Positions 10,097 through 20,333 are shown, numbered from the stretch's first letter. The stretch is DNA of 64,000 nucleotides from Saprospiraceae bacterium (GCA_016711125.1 JADJTQ010000002.1:744001-808000), one strand, 5' to 3'. Notes: generated from the letters alone by a model not told the origin. Program-made: numbers and translations.

Positions 10097-11335
10097 ATGA
10101 GATCAATCAATTCGAACGTGCTTATTTTGTTCGTGAGTATGATAATACTCTCGTGTATGAGTTCAACCGCGGATGAAGAGAAGGACAGCGATTCTATTGG
10201 GGTGGGTGTAGAAATGTTACCTACCGAAGCTCAGGGTCAGAAACCTGCTTTTGAGGGTCAGACCAGAATCGCTGCTATTAGTAGTAATACTGCCTATCGG
10301 ATAGATACTGTAGTGAAGGGACTAAACCGCCCCTGGGGTCTTGACTTTCTCCCTGATGGTCGTATGATTATTACTGAAAAGCCAGGCCGAATCCGGATCA
10401 TTGATCTGGATGGCAACCTGGGTGATAGCATCGGTGGAGTACTCCCGGTACATTTTCAACAAGACGGTGGTCTGATGGATGTGGTGATAGCTTCTGATTT
10501 TGCCAAAAGCAGGGAGATTTTTTGGTCGTTTTCAGAAAGGAAAGATACGGGTTATGTGCCTTCAATTGCCAGAGGTCGTATTGCCGTAGACGAAAAAAAT
10601 TTAGAGAATGTAACAGTGATTTATCGCACAGAGCCGGCCATTGGTAGTGTCATGCACTACGGTACTAAACTATTGATCGATGGTGAGGGCTATTTGTTAG
10701 CCACGATGGGTGAGCGCTATGAGCAGAGAGTAAGGGTACGAGCTCAAGCCCTCAATTCTGCGTTTGGCAAGGTGATCCGGATCGACCGCACTGGTCATGG
10801 TGCACCAGGCAATCCATTTATAGGTCGGGAGGATGCCTTAGCAGAAATTTGGGCGTATGGCTTTAGGGATCCCCAGGGAATGGCCTATCATCCCGAAAAT
10901 GGCGAACTCTGGCTGAGTGAGCATGGTCCAAGGGCTGGTGATGAAATCAACGTGATCACGGCTGGAAAAAACTACGGTTGGCCAATGATCTCGTATGGTC
11001 TTGAATACAATAAAGAATTGGTTAATGGAGGGTTGACCCAATCAGAAAATATGGAACAGCCTATATATTACTGGGATCCGGCAGTAGCACCAGCCGGTAT
11101 TTGTATTTATTCAGGCAAGTTAATCCCAGAATTGAAAAACAATCTTTTTGTCGCTTGCCTGCGTGGCAAACATTTGATCAGACTAACTCTTGATGGCCAT
11201 AAGGTAACCGGTGAGGAGCGCCTGTTGGTCGATTGGGGGCAGCGAATCAGGGCAGTTTGTGAAGGACCGGACGGAGCACTTTATCTTTGGAACGACGAGG
11301 CTGAAGGTTGCGTCATCCGGATTATACCGGTGTGA
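10097..11335 (+). CDS. PQQ-dependent aldose-type sugar dehydrogenase, lipoprotein
   Basis: The ATG at 10097 gives a lipoprotein signal ending IILSC with the lipid cysteine at residue 20, so the protein (about 412 residues) is membrane-anchored. The body is a six-bladed soluble glucose dehydrogenase (GSDH/YliI-like) propeller: PWGLDFLPDGRMIITEK at the start, QDGGLMDVVIA, FRDPQGMAYHPENGELWLSE, HGPRAGDEINVITAGKNYGWP and a closing VRAVCEGPDGALYLWND-type strand. Family members oxidise aldose sugars with pyrroloquinoline quinone. No PQQ synthesis genes are in the window. Its end overlaps the end of the convergent pseudouridine synthase gene by 14 bases. Confidence 0.85.
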   Translation: MRSINSNVLILFVSMIILSCMSSTADEEKDSDSIGVGVEMLPTEAQGQKPAFEGQTRIAAISSNTAYRIDTVVKGLNRPWGLDFLPDGRMIITEKPGRIRIIDLDGNLGDSIGGVLPVHFQQDGGLMDVVIASDFAKSREIFWSFSERKDTGYVPSIARGRIAVDEKNLENVTVIYRTEPAIGSVMHYGTKLLIDGEGYLLATMGERYEQRVRVRAQALNSAFGKVIRIDRTGHGAPGNPFIGREDALAEIWAYGFRDPQGMAYHPENGELWLSEHGPRAGDEINVITAGKNYGWPMISYGLEYNKELVNGGLTQSENMEQPIYYWDPAVAPAGICIYSGKLIPELKNNLFVACLRGKHLIRLTLDGHKVTGEERLLVDWGQRIRAVCEGPDGALYLWNDEAEGCVIRIIPV

Positions 11336-12001
11336 TTTGCCTCTGAGATCTAAAATAATTCCACAGCACCTCATCTGGCCAGGGTGCTTCGATCGTAATT
11401 GTTTCATGTGTCACGGGATGTTGTATCGTCAGGCTTGCCCCGTGAAGGTGGATACTTCGATCTTTATTGGACCGGCGAGCCCCATATTTTACATCGCCTT
11501 TTATCACCATGCCCGCAGCCGCCAGTTGCGCTCTGATCTGATGATGTCTTCCGGTTTGTAGCTGAATCTCCAACAGATGATAAGTATCGCTGCTACCAGC
11601 ATATTTATAATGGAGTTCACATCGTTTGGCCTGGTCATCCTGATCATTGGATAGCCTGGTCTTATTAACTTTTTTATCATGGACCAAATGATGAACAAGA
11701 TCTCCCTCATCGTCATCAGGTCGTTGAGAGACGACCGCATAGTAGATTCTGGACACGGTACCAGCGACAAATTGCTCACTGAAAGCGGCTGCAGCCTTAG
11801 CGTTTCGGGCGACTAAAACGACACCACTTGCGGGCTGATCGATGCGATGTACCAAAAATAATGGTCTCTTGGCATATGCATTCACCATATGATGGAAATC
11901 GATGCCTGAATTAGCCTGCACCGGTATACCAGGTGGTTTATTAAAAACAAAAACTGATTGGTTTTGTAACAAACTAGTGAGCCAATATCGAGTTCAGTCA
12001 T
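11322..12001 (-). CDS. RluA-family RNA pseudouridine synthase (start uncertain)
   Basis: Isomerises uridine to pseudouridine in structured RNA. The catalytic motif LFLVHRIDQPASGVVLVAR carries the Asp of the RluA family. FNKPPGIPVQ near the N-terminus and LQTGRHHQIRAQLA near the C-terminus also match. At about 216-226 residues there is no S4 domain, as in the short RluC/TruC-like members. The uninterrupted frame starts only at a TTG at 11972. An ATG at 12001, overlapping the stop of the upstream small gene as ATGA, is more natural. It reads MTELDIGS before leaving frame, and one extra base around 11980-11990 would join it to the main frame. The target RNA position cannot be predicted. Confidence 0.82.
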
Positions 12002-12138
12002 TCGTCTTTTACTTCTTCATATTCAACAAACACGTCATTCTCAACTTCAGGAGATCCAGGACGCTCAATTCGCCTCGGTTTTGTCAGGAACCTAAATGCC
12101 AGATATGCAGCAACGACTAGTAGGAGTATTTTGGTCAT
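11998..12138 (-). CDS. Small single-pass membrane protein, 46 residues
   Basis: ATG at 12138, stop at 11998-12000. The product begins MTKILLLVVAAYLAFRFLTK, one membrane helix, followed by a short acidic tail rich in Glu and Val that ends in KDE. It resembles the short DUF4834-type Bacteroidota proteins in layout (helix, then Lys/Arg, then charged tail), but the identity is not certain. Its stop overlaps a candidate ATG of the downstream pseudouridine synthase gene, so the two are probably translated together. Confidence 0.5.
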   Translation of the reverse strand: MTKILLLVVAAYLAFRFLTKPRRIERPGSPEVENDVFVEYEEVKDE

Positions 12139-12595
12139 GATCAAAATGCTAAGTCCGGAAAATTACAATATGTTTGGACGGCACGCAATTAAATCCAGAG
12201 GAAGAAGTTAATTATTTAGCATAAGCGCAACGCTGTCAAGGCTTTGTGAAATTTAAATTTGGAGACATACAGACTCTCAATGGATAGGCAAAGAGGCAAA
12301 ATCCACTTGATTGAAGATTCTAGCATCTACGATTTGATCAATGAGTTTTCAAGGCGATCAAAATATTGAAAAAATCCGATTATTCAGCTCGATTAATTGC
12401 TGATGATCAATTAGGCTAATATTGAAAAAATTTAGGTAGATGGAGTACTTAAGCAGGACAGTTCGGCATTGTATGTAATTCAAAAGGTTGGAACGATTTT
12501 TATTAGAGCAAAAACATATTGTGGAAAATATTGATGGGTTATGAAGGCACGGTGCCATTAATTGTTAATTTTGCCCGTCATTACAACGTATTATC
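12139..12595. other. Intergenic region between divergent genes
   Basis: About 457 bases without a convincing gene; short open frames here have no recognisable product. A TAATTTTG box (TAnnTTTG type) at 12566-12573 lies 23 bases before the DUF2723 gene and is a candidate Bacteroidota promoter -7 element; a matching TTG at -33 is not evident. Confidence 0.4.
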
Positions 12596-15500
12596 ATGAT
12601 GAAGTATAGTTTTCGAAATCTCACAAATGCCGGAGGTTGGTTGGTTTTTTTAATCAGCTTTATCGTCTATTTCTTTTCGGCCGAAAGAAGTGGTAGCCTT
12701 TGGGATTGTGGTGAGTTTATCTTGGGTGCCTACAAGATGCAAGTTGTACATCCACCAGGTGCACCTTTATTTTTGTTGATTGGTCGACTTTTCACTTGGG
12801 TTGCCGACATAACGTCAAGTGATCCATCTAAGATTGCCTTTGCAGTAAACCTGATGAGCGGGATGAGTTCAGCAGCAGCAGCGATGTGTGTGGCCTGGAC
12901 GACTATGATTTTCAGTCGGTTGGCATTAAATGGTCGTACCGAATCGGAGCCTGATGGACAACAAAAATTATTAATCGTCGGTAGCGGTATTGTAGCAGGT
13001 TTGGCAACGGCGTTTACATCTTCCATATGGTTTTCAGCAGTTGAAGGTGAGGTCTATGCACTGTCGACTTTTTTCACGGCACTTACCTTATGGGCCACTG
13101 CAAAGTGGTATGGATTACCCGACAAACCTCAAAATGATCGATGGTTGATCTTTGCTTTTTATTCCGCGGGCCTTAGTATTGGAGTGCATTTATTGAGTAT
13201 TCTGACCTTCCCGGCCATAGGCTTGTTTTATTATTTCAAGAAATACAAAGAACACACATTGTTGGGCATGTTGGCAGCAGTCGGTGCGGGTACGTTGTTG
13301 CTGGGCATTATTCAGATATTTATTATAACGGGCATACCCAGTTTATGGGCCAAGCTAGAACTATTGATGGTCAACGGATTTGGATTACCCTTTCACACTG
13401 GCTTGATTCCGCTGTTTATGATCATTGGCGGAGTCATTTATTTTGGATTTCGATATGCCCATCGTAAGCAAAGCAGTACCGTTCAAAACATTATGGTAGG
13501 CCTTACTCTGGTGTTTTTGAGCTACTCCATTATCGGTATTGTGGTGATCAGGGCCAATGCCAATCCTCCCATCAATATGAATGCGCCAACGGATGCCCAT
13601 AGTTTGTTACCCTATCTCAACCGGGAGCAGTATGGTGAGCGACCCTTGCTACGTGGGCCATACTTTGACGCCAATGCAGTTAGCACAAAAGTTACTGACA
13701 AATACGGCCGGGTGGGTGATCGCTATGAAATTGTTAATTATAAAGTAACACCTGAATACAAAGCCTCTGATGAAATGTTGTTTCCCCGAATGGGTCATAA
13801 CGATGAGCAACGTCAGCAATTGTACCGCCTATGGATCAATAAAAATTCAGGCAAGCCAAGCATGGGAGATAACATCGCGTTCTTCTGGAAATACCAGATC
13901 AAATGGATGTATTGGCGCTATTTTATGTGGAATTTTGGAGGCAGGCAAAATGGTGAACAAGGCTTTTTTAGTTGGGATCTGAAACGGGGAAACTGGGAAA
14001 CCGGCCTACCTGGAGTGGATGACATCTTACTCTATAACCAGAGCGAACTGCCCACGACAATGAAAAATGATAAAGCAAGAAACAACTACTTCTTGCTGCC
14101 CTTCATTTTTGGCTTGATGGGTCTGTATTTTCAGTGGAAGAGTCGGCAAAAAGACACCATCGCCCTCCTCGCTCTGTTTCTGATTACGGGTATCGGTATT
14201 ATCATCTACTCGAATCAACCTCCTAACGAACCAAGAGAACGAGATTATGTCTTGGTGGGATCATTTTTTACCTTCTGCATATGGATCGGTATGGGTGTTA
14301 TCGCGCTGCATAAATTGCTCCTGAAAGTGCCGATGGGTGGAGCCCGGGCTCCTCTGGCTTTTGCGGTGGTATTGCTGGCGCCCCTTATGATGGGTTTTCA
14401 AAATTTTGATGATCATAGTCGTCGACACCTCACTGGTGCACGAGATTATGCTAATAATTTTTTGGAGAGTTGCGATCCAAATTCCATCATTTTCACTTAT
14501 GGGGATAATGATACCTACCCATTATGGTATGCTCAGGAAGTTGAGGGCATTCGCACCGATGTGCGGGTCGTCAACCTGAGCTTGATTGCGGTAGATTGGT
14601 ACATCGAGCAGACCAGACGTAAAATCAATAATTCACCACCAATCAAACTTTCGCTGTCAGAAGAGGCATACCGTGGGTCGAATCGTAATATCCTCTATTT
14701 TCCTCCGAATGGTGACACCAGACCAAGACCGATGTCCGCAGCGCTTCAGTTTATGGGTGAATACCATCCTCTGGCTAGTAGTGGCGGTCGGGAGTTTATG
14801 AGTTATCTGCCGTCAAAAACATTAATGATCGATATAGACCGGGCCAAAGCCCTACAATCAGGTTGGGTAGATCCCACCAATGCCGATCGCATCGAAAGTC
14901 AGATACCGGTCAATATCACCAGTGGAAATCTTACAAAAGATGAGTTGGCGGTTTTAGACATTCTCTATAATAATATGTATGACCGCGCCATCTATTTCAG
15001 CGTAACCACAAGAGATAGTAAACTCATGGGTCTTGGCGATTATATGCGATTGGAAGGCCTGGGTCTTAGATTTATGCCCATCAAAACACCTAGTCAGAAA
15101 GGGCAGTTTGGCATCCATGGCAATGGAGACATCGATCCTGACAAGATCTACGACCGGGTGATGAATAAGTTTAAGTGGGGTGGATTTGATAAATACGATC
15201 AGTTTGTCAATAGTAGCTTTTTGCCGAGCTACTATGCGCATAAAACTTTGATAGAGCGGGCTGCTTATGCATTTTTGGCCAGAAGTGAAAACCAAAAGGC
15301 GATTGACCTGGTCGATAAATATTTTGAGGCATTTCCGCACATGAATTTTTCTTATGATGCCAGGATACTTAACCTCCTAAGAATTTATGAACAAGCCGGC
15401 GCATATGAACAAGCTAAGGAGCATATGAAAATACTGGTGAGTGAGACCGAACAATTCTTGAAGTTTTACCAGAGTTTGTCCAGAGAGGACTTCAATAAGG

Positions 15501-15640
15501 GATTTGCCGAAGACCAGCGAACGTCTTTACAGGTGGTTTCAGAACTAGAGCGCCTGGCAACTTCCAATGGAGATACCGAATATGTCAATGAGTTAAAAAC
15601 CAGGTTTGATGTCTATAAAGTGGGTGGACTAAAAGGATAG
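12596..15640 (+). CDS. DUF2723 multi-pass membrane protein (glycosyltransferase-C-like)
   Basis: A 1014-residue protein. The first 600 or so residues hold about a dozen membrane helices, starting at WLVFLISFIVYFFSA. The first outer loop has the family signature SLWDCGEF (acidic residues D37 and E40), followed by VVHPPGAPLF. This is characteristic of DUF2723 and resembles the acidic loop of protein O-mannosyltransferases. A large soluble C-terminal part (from about residue 620) contains FTYGDNDTYPLWYAQEVE and TPR-like helices near the end. Members are widespread in Bacteroidota and are thought to transfer sugars at the membrane; the acceptor is unknown here. rpiB follows after 4 bases, so the two are probably co-transcribed with the M28 peptidase. 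Confidence 0.87.
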   Translation: MMKYSFRNLTNAGGWLVFLISFIVYFFSAERSGSLWDCGEFILGAYKMQVVHPPGAPLFLLIGRLFTWVADITSSDPSKIAFAVNLMSGMSSAAAAMCVAWTTMIFSRLALNGRTESEPDGQQKLLIVGSGIVAGLATAFTSSIWFSAVEGEVYALSTFFTALTLWATAKWYGLPDKPQNDRWLIFAFYSAGLSIGVHLLSILTFPAIGLFYYFKKYKEHTLLGMLAAVGAGTLLLGIIQIFIITGIPSLWAKLELLMVNGFGLPFHTGLIPLFMIIGGVIYFGFRYAHRKQSSTVQNIMVGLTLVFLSYSIIGIVVIRANANPPINMNAPTDAHSLLPYLNREQYGERPLLRGPYFDANAVSTKVTDKYGRVGDRYEIVNYKVTPEYKASDEMLFPRMGHNDEQRQQLYRLWINKNSGKPSMGDNIAFFWKYQIKWMYWRYFMWNFGGRQNGEQGFFSWDLKRGNWETGLPGVDDILLYNQSELPTTMKNDKARNNYFLLPFIFGLMGLYFQWKSRQKDTIALLALFLITGIGIIIYSNQPPNEPRERDYVLVGSFFTFCIWIGMGVIALHKLLLKVPMGGARAPLAFAVVLLAPLMMGFQNFDDHSRRHLTGARDYANNFLESCDPNSIIFTYGDNDTYPLWYAQEVEGIRTDVRVVNLSLIAVDWYIEQTRRKINNSPPIKLSLSEEAYRGSNRNILYFPPNGDTRPRPMSAALQFMGEYHPLASSGGREFMSYLPSKTLMIDIDRAKALQSGWVDPTNADRIESQIPVNITSGNLTKDELAVLDILYNNMYDRAIYFSVTTRDSKLMGLGDYMRLEGLGLRFMPIKTPSQKGQFGIHGNGDIDPDKIYDRVMNKFKWGGFDKYDQFVNSSFLPSYYAHKTLIERAAYAFLARSENQKAIDLVDKYFEAFPHMNFSYDARILNLLRIYEQAGAYEQAKEHMKILVSETEQFLKFYQSLSREDFNKGFAEDQRTSLQVVSELERLATSNGDTEYVNELKTRFDVYKVGGLKG

Positions 15641-15644
15641 AGAC

Positions 15645-16076
15645 ATGAAGATAGCTATAGGTTGTGATCACGCAGGTTTCCCCTATAAAGACGCCATCAA
15701 ACAATTGCTTGAAGCACAAGGACATAAGGTGCAGGATTTTGGGACCGATTCAGCTGAATCAGTTGATTATCCTGATTTTGTCCATCCGGTTGCAAATGCA
15801 GTTGAAGATAGGAAGGCGAAGCTTGGGGTACTAATTTGCGGTAGTGGAAATGGAGTGGCTATCACGGCCAATAAACATCAGAAGATTAGAGCAGCCATTT
15901 GTTGGAATACGGAGTTGGCTGCTCTGGCAAGACAGCATAATAATGCCAATATCGTTTGCATACCTGCCAGATTCATCAGCAAACGGAAGGCGTTGTCAGT
16001 GGTAGATATATTTATGACCTCCAAGTTTGAAGGTGGTCGACACGCAAGAAGAGTACGAAAAATCAGTGTATGTTGA
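15645..16076 (+). CDS. rpiB: Ribose-5-phosphate isomerase B
   Basis: Interconverts ribose-5-phosphate and ribulose-5-phosphate in the pentose phosphate pathway. The product has 143 residues, the usual RpiB length. CDHAG at 7-11 (Asp8, His9), DYPDF at 41-45, the catalytic Cys65 in ICGSGNG (64-70) and RQHNNANIV are all present. It starts 4 bases after the DUF2723 stop, and its own stop overlaps the start of the M28 peptidase gene by 7 bases, so the three genes look like one transcription unit. Confidence 0.95.
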   Translation: MKIAIGCDHAGFPYKDAIKQLLEAQGHKVQDFGTDSAESVDYPDFVHPVANAVEDRKAKLGVLICGSGNGVAITANKHQKIRAAICWNTELAALARQHNNANIVCIPARFISKRKALSVVDIFMTSKFEGGRHARRVRKISVC

Positions 16077-17671
16077 GATATGGACTTTCATATCTTTTTT
16101 GTCTAACCTTTTTTTTTGCAAAGACTCAGATTGATCTGGAAGCAGATCCGTTTGCAGCTTCTTTTTTTGCCCGTAATATCACACTGGAAGAACTAAAGGT
16201 GCAACTCAACCGGCTTGCATCTGAAGAGTTTGAAGGCAGGGAAACCGGGAGTGCTGGCCAGGAAAAAGCCGCCGCATACATTATCAACCGTCTCAAGGAA
16301 ATAGGGGTTGTAAAAGCACCTTCCCTCCACGACTTTTATCAGGATGTAGTATTTAGTTACACCCAATGGGAGAATCTGGCAGTGACTATCAATGGTCAGG
16401 AGTACGAACATCTACGTGATTTTGTTTGTCGTCAGGAACAAAATCAGAACATCCCGCGACTCAATGTCAATGAAGTGATTTTTTTGGGTCATGGCATTGA
16501 TGATCCTCGGTACTCGGATTATGAAAGCAATAATGTACGTGGTAAAACCATCATGATCTACCCTGGCGAGCCGCTTGATCAGGATAGTCTTTCCATGGTG
16601 ACTGGTACTAAGGAATTTTCTCCCTGGGCTCAGAACCTTCAACGGAAACTAGAAACAGCTGCTGCGCATAAGGTTAGAGTAGTGCTTGTGGTGGAACCGG
16701 ATATCCGATCGATGGTTAGCAAAAATCGTTCTCAATTATTGGGACAAAAACTTCAATTTGGCCAGATCCAGATCCCTACAGTTCCCAATACGATTTATAT
16801 TTCGACCGATATGGCCAAAAATATTGTTGGCACTCAGGAAGGAAATTTCACCAAAAACAGAGGTAAAATTACCAAATCAGAAACGGGTATTCCGGTTCAG
16901 CTGCCAGTCCAAATGACGATTCAACAACACCTTACCCGCAATGCACTTTACAGTAAAAACATCATCGGTATTTTACCTGGTCTCGACCCGATATTACAGG
17001 ACGAAGTTGTAGTATTGTCTGCTCATTACGACCACCTGGGTAAGCGAGGTAATTCGGTTTTTTATGGAGCAGACGACAATGCCTCAGGTACTAGTGCGGT
17101 CCTCGAGATCATGGAAACTCTGGCGGAGGCCAAAGAACAAGGAGTGGGCCCCAGGCGAAGTGTGATGTGCATCTTTTTTACAGCCGAAGAAAAAGGACTT
17201 CTGGGCTCCGAATACTATGCAGAAAATCCAGCAGTGCCTCTCGAACAAACTGTGGTTGATATCAACATAGACATGATCGGAAGGATCGATCAGCAACATG
17301 CTCATGGCGAGCAATATGTCTACGTCATAGGATCTAACCGCCTCAGTACTCAACTGCATGATATCAATGAGACCACCAATGAAGAATTTAGCCACCTGGA
17401 GTTGGACTATACTTATAATGCCAAAAACGATCCCAATCAATTTTACTATCGTTCTGACCATTACAATTTTGCAAAGCACGGTATTCCTTCCATCTTTTTT
17501 TTCAGCGGGGTTCATGAAGACTATCATCGACCGACTGATACACCCGATAAAATCCTTTTTGAAAAGTACGAGCAAATCACCAAACACATCTTTTATCTCA
17601 CATGGGAACTAGCCAACCGGCAAAAGCGGATCGTGGTTGATGTAAAAGATGATACCATTTATCACCGGTAG
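16070..17671 (+). CDS. Secreted M28-family zinc aminopeptidase
   Basis: A 533-residue protein with a signal peptide (LSYLFCLTFFFAKTQ). Residues about 90-270 form an inserted PA-like region. The M28 catalytic domain follows with the two-zinc site in order: His319 (SAHYDHLG), Asp335/336 (GADDNASG), Glu373/374 (FTAEEKGLLGS), Asp401 (NIDMIGR) and His486 (HEDYHRPTDT). All metal ligands are present, so an active aminopeptidase or carboxypeptidase outside the cytoplasm is expected. The ATG at 16070 overlaps the end of rpiB. No T9SS sorting domain is seen at the C-terminus. Confidence 0.9.
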   Translation: MLRYGLSYLFCLTFFFAKTQIDLEADPFAASFFARNITLEELKVQLNRLASEEFEGRETGSAGQEKAAAYIINRLKEIGVVKAPSLHDFYQDVVFSYTQWENLAVTINGQEYEHLRDFVCRQEQNQNIPRLNVNEVIFLGHGIDDPRYSDYESNNVRGKTIMIYPGEPLDQDSLSMVTGTKEFSPWAQNLQRKLETAAAHKVRVVLVVEPDIRSMVSKNRSQLLGQKLQFGQIQIPTVPNTIYISTDMAKNIVGTQEGNFTKNRGKITKSETGIPVQLPVQMTIQQHLTRNALYSKNIIGILPGLDPILQDEVVVLSAHYDHLGKRGNSVFYGADDNASGTSAVLEIMETLAEAKEQGVGPRRSVMCIFFTAEEKGLLGSEYYAENPAVPLEQTVVDINIDMIGRIDQQHAHGEQYVYVIGSNRLSTQLHDINETTNEEFSHLELDYTYNAKNDPNQFYYRSDHYNFAKHGIPSIFFFSGVHEDYHRPTDTPDKILFEKYEQITKHIFYLTWELANRQKRIVVDVKDDTIYHR

Positions 17672-17809
17672 CATTATTCTCTGAATTTATAATGCTGGTG
17701 AGTCTGAAGCTTCAAGTAAATAAATCGAAACAAGTGATCAACTAGTCTTGAACATTATTTTCTTCAAATAATGTTTTAGTTTACAATTTTTAAAAAACTT
17801 GAAACTTGA

Positions 17810-18368
17810 ATGAAAATCAAATCTAAATCCTTACTCGGACTTCCGTTGTTAGTTCTTTTTTCTGTGGCCTTGGTATCCGCCCAAAACCAGATCGGACTAA
17901 ATTTTCATTCAACTCATACGGGTCGAAATCTAGGAGTATCATTTGTTAAATCGACGACGAAGCACTCTTTTATACCTGGAATTAAGTATCACTTAAATCT
18001 TACACCAATTGACAATCAAGATCATGTTTTTTACAAAAGATTTTATGCAGATAATTCGTAAATACTTTATGATCTGCAATTCATCAGATCTGATTTGATG
18101 GGTGTCAGATGGATACCCACCCAAAATGTAGCTGGAGTACAGTATTTTGAGTATGTTAAAAAAATCAACCCAATCGCCATTTCTCTGGAAAATAATATTT
18201 GCATCGGTCTTAATTAAAATCCCGATTGGTGCTAAATTGACATTGACTCAAAAGCTTGGTCTGGGAGTTGTTTCGTTTCACAGTGTGGATAGAAACATCC
18301 AGCAAAAAATATCGCGTAATACTGATTTTTCACAGATCATCTATGCGGGCATTTCCTACCAAATTTGA
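17810..18368 (+). pseudogene. Broken outer-membrane beta-barrel-type protein
   Basis: The start is normal: ATG at 17810 and a signal peptide ending ALVSAQ, then amphipathic strands. An in-frame TAA interrupts at 18059-18061, but the same frame continues sensibly (ILYDLQFIRSDLMGVRWIP) to about 18220. The frame then shifts, and strands such as KIPIGAKLTLTQKLGLGVV run to a terminal aromatic strand (FSQIIYAGISYQI) at 18368. The repaired product would be about 185 residues, an OmpW/PorT-sized barrel. One stop plus one frameshift in so small a gene suggests true decay, though sequence error cannot be excluded. Confidence 0.55.
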
Positions 18369-18377
18369 CGGCTTTGA

Positions 18378-20333
18378 TCATCTGGCCGACTCAATCCTCA
18401 ATGCGCCAATCCTACGCGGCATCCAGACCTGCATTTCTCCGACACCACGATTATTCCAGGTGTAGTATGGTATTGCGGTGAGCAATTTATCAGTCCCCTG
18501 GAGGCCGTCTCCTTTGTCATTTCCCCTAATCGATTTGCCGGTGGTTTGTATGAGGTTAACTCCACCTAAGAGATCTTTCTCATATCTGGTATCAAAGATT
18601 GCATCTTCCGGAATGTAGCTATCAAAGACTCCACCGCCATTGTCGATCCCTTCAAAGGCATAAACCAACGGACCTCTTTGGATCGCTACCCGGTCTTGAT
18701 TTTGTCTCACCTCTGACCTGGCTATAATCTGACGAACCGGCATGGGAAAACGAATCGAAACCTCATCGTTTTTACTCCATACCCGATGAATCAGAGCATA
18801 ACCCTCTTTGGTTTCGCAATCGACTATAGTGCCGTTAACTGCAATAACAGCCAATGATGGCTCAGATCGTTCAAACCGGTAAAGTCCGCCGGGAGTTGCT
18901 TCATCTCCCAGCCACCCCGGCAGTCGAATTTTCAGAGTGAATTCGTGACTTTTTTCCGGATCTATTTTTAACTGGAGGTCTCCGCTCCACGGATAATTCC
19001 CTTTCAGATTAATTTTCACTTTTCCGTCATTGAGTGGTGTTTCGGTGCTACTACTGATAAATAGGTTCACGTAGACCGCATCATCGCTAAACGCATAAAT
19101 GTAGTCACCCACCGAAGCTACCAGCCGGGCAATATTCGATGGACAACAAGCCGTGCCGTACCAAGCCCTCCGACTGTGTTGCCCACTGGAGGCCAGTGGA
19201 TTACCATAAAAAAAGCGATCTCCACTCAGTGAGAGACCATCCAACGCTCCGTTGTAAAGTGATCGCTCTAGCACGTCGATAAACTTGGCATCACCGGTGA
19301 GCAGATTCATCCGTTTGTTCCAAAAGACCATGCCGACCGAAGCACAAGTCTCACAGTATGCCTGTTCATTGGGAAGGTCATAATCTACTGAAAACCCTTC
19401 GTTGCTACCAGATGACCCGATACCGCCGGTGATATACATATTACGAAACACTACATCCTGCCAAATGGCCTGCATGGCATTCATATAGCCGTCATCGCCC
19501 ATTAATGAAGCGATGTCGGCCGCCCCGGTATACATATACATGGCTCTTACGGCATGGCCGGTAATCTCTTTTGCCTCTTTGACGGGCACTGCATCCTGAC
19601 AATATCCGGGATCTTTCCAATCATCCCAGATCTTTCCTTTTCCATGGCCATGACCCCGTTGTTCTAAAAACCAATTGGCTAACTCCAAATATTTTTTGTC
19701 TTGGGTAACCCGGTAAAGCTTCACCAGGGCCAATTCTATCTCCTGATGCCCGGCTACCCAATTTTTACCAGCCAGTCGAAAGGTATTGTCTATATGATCA
19801 GCCATCTTTTGGGAGACTTCGAGCAACTGTCTTTTGCCGGTAGCATGAAAATACGCCACTCCCGCTTCAATGAGATGCCCGGCACAGTAGGCTTCGTGTT
19901 TTTCCATATCCTGCCATCGTTGATCGAGCCCATTAAGCGTGTAGTAGGTGTTGAGGTAACCATCGGATTGCTGGGCGGCAGCTATTTTCACAATCCAGTC
20001 ATCTGCCTTGGCCTCCAGGGCCGCATCGGGGAGGTGCCGCAAGCTATAAGCAATCGCCTCCAGAGCTTTATAGACATCCGAGTCATCATAATAGATACCC
20101 TCGTGATTGCCTTTGCCGGCAGCAGCTTTTTCGAAATTCCGGATCCTGCCAGTTTGCACTTCGGTTTGATCAATGCATGCGGGTAATGTTGCTGAAGAAA
20201 TTTTATCTAATCGAGGATTCCAAAAGAGATCGTCGATTTGGACTTGGGAAAAATCGACCGGACTGAGCTGTGTCTGGCTTTCAACCAACGCGGTCGACAT
20301 CAAACACAACAATAAAAAGAAGAGAGATCGCAT
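18378..20333 (-). CDS. GH127 (DUF1680) beta-L-arabinofuranosidase-like glycoside hydrolase, secreted
   Basis: A 651-residue protein with a signal peptide (MRSLFFLLLCLMSTALVESQ). An (alpha/alpha)6 barrel is followed by beta-sandwich domains. The zinc-thiolate active site of the family is visible: E312 (acid/base position), E328-T-C330 in QAYCETC, and the Cys pair C396-C397 in WYGTACCPSN, with spacing matching the Bifidobacterium HypBA1 enzyme. Family members release L-arabinofuranose from arabinosides; related families act on pectin or glycoprotein glycans. It lies downstream of the MATE gene on the same strand across a 235-base structured gap, so it may have its own promoter. Confidence 0.9.
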   Translation of the reverse strand: MRSLFFLLLCLMSTALVESQTQLSPVDFSQVQIDDLFWNPRLDKISSATLPACIDQTEVQTGRIRNFEKAAAGKGNHEGIYYDDSDVYKALEAIAYSLRHLPDAALEAKADDWIVKIAAAQQSDGYLNTYYTLNGLDQRWQDMEKHEAYCAGHLIEAGVAYFHATGKRQLLEVSQKMADHIDNTFRLAGKNWVAGHQEIELALVKLYRVTQDKKYLELANWFLEQRGHGHGKGKIWDDWKDPGYCQDAVPVKEAKEITGHAVRAMYMYTGAADIASLMGDDGYMNAMQAIWQDVVFRNMYITGGIGSSGSNEGFSVDYDLPNEQAYCETCASVGMVFWNKRMNLLTGDAKFIDVLERSLYNGALDGLSLSGDRFFYGNPLASSGQHSRRAWYGTACCPSNIARLVASVGDYIYAFSDDAVYVNLFISSSTETPLNDGKVKINLKGNYPWSGDLQLKIDPEKSHEFTLKIRLPGWLGDEATPGGLYRFERSEPSLAVIAVNGTIVDCETKEGYALIHRVWSKNDEVSIRFPMPVRQIIARSEVRQNQDRVAIQRGPLVYAFEGIDNGGGVFDSYIPEDAIFDTRYEKDLLGGVNLIQTTGKSIRGNDKGDGLQGTDKLLTAIPYYTWNNRGVGEMQVWMPRRIGALRIESAR

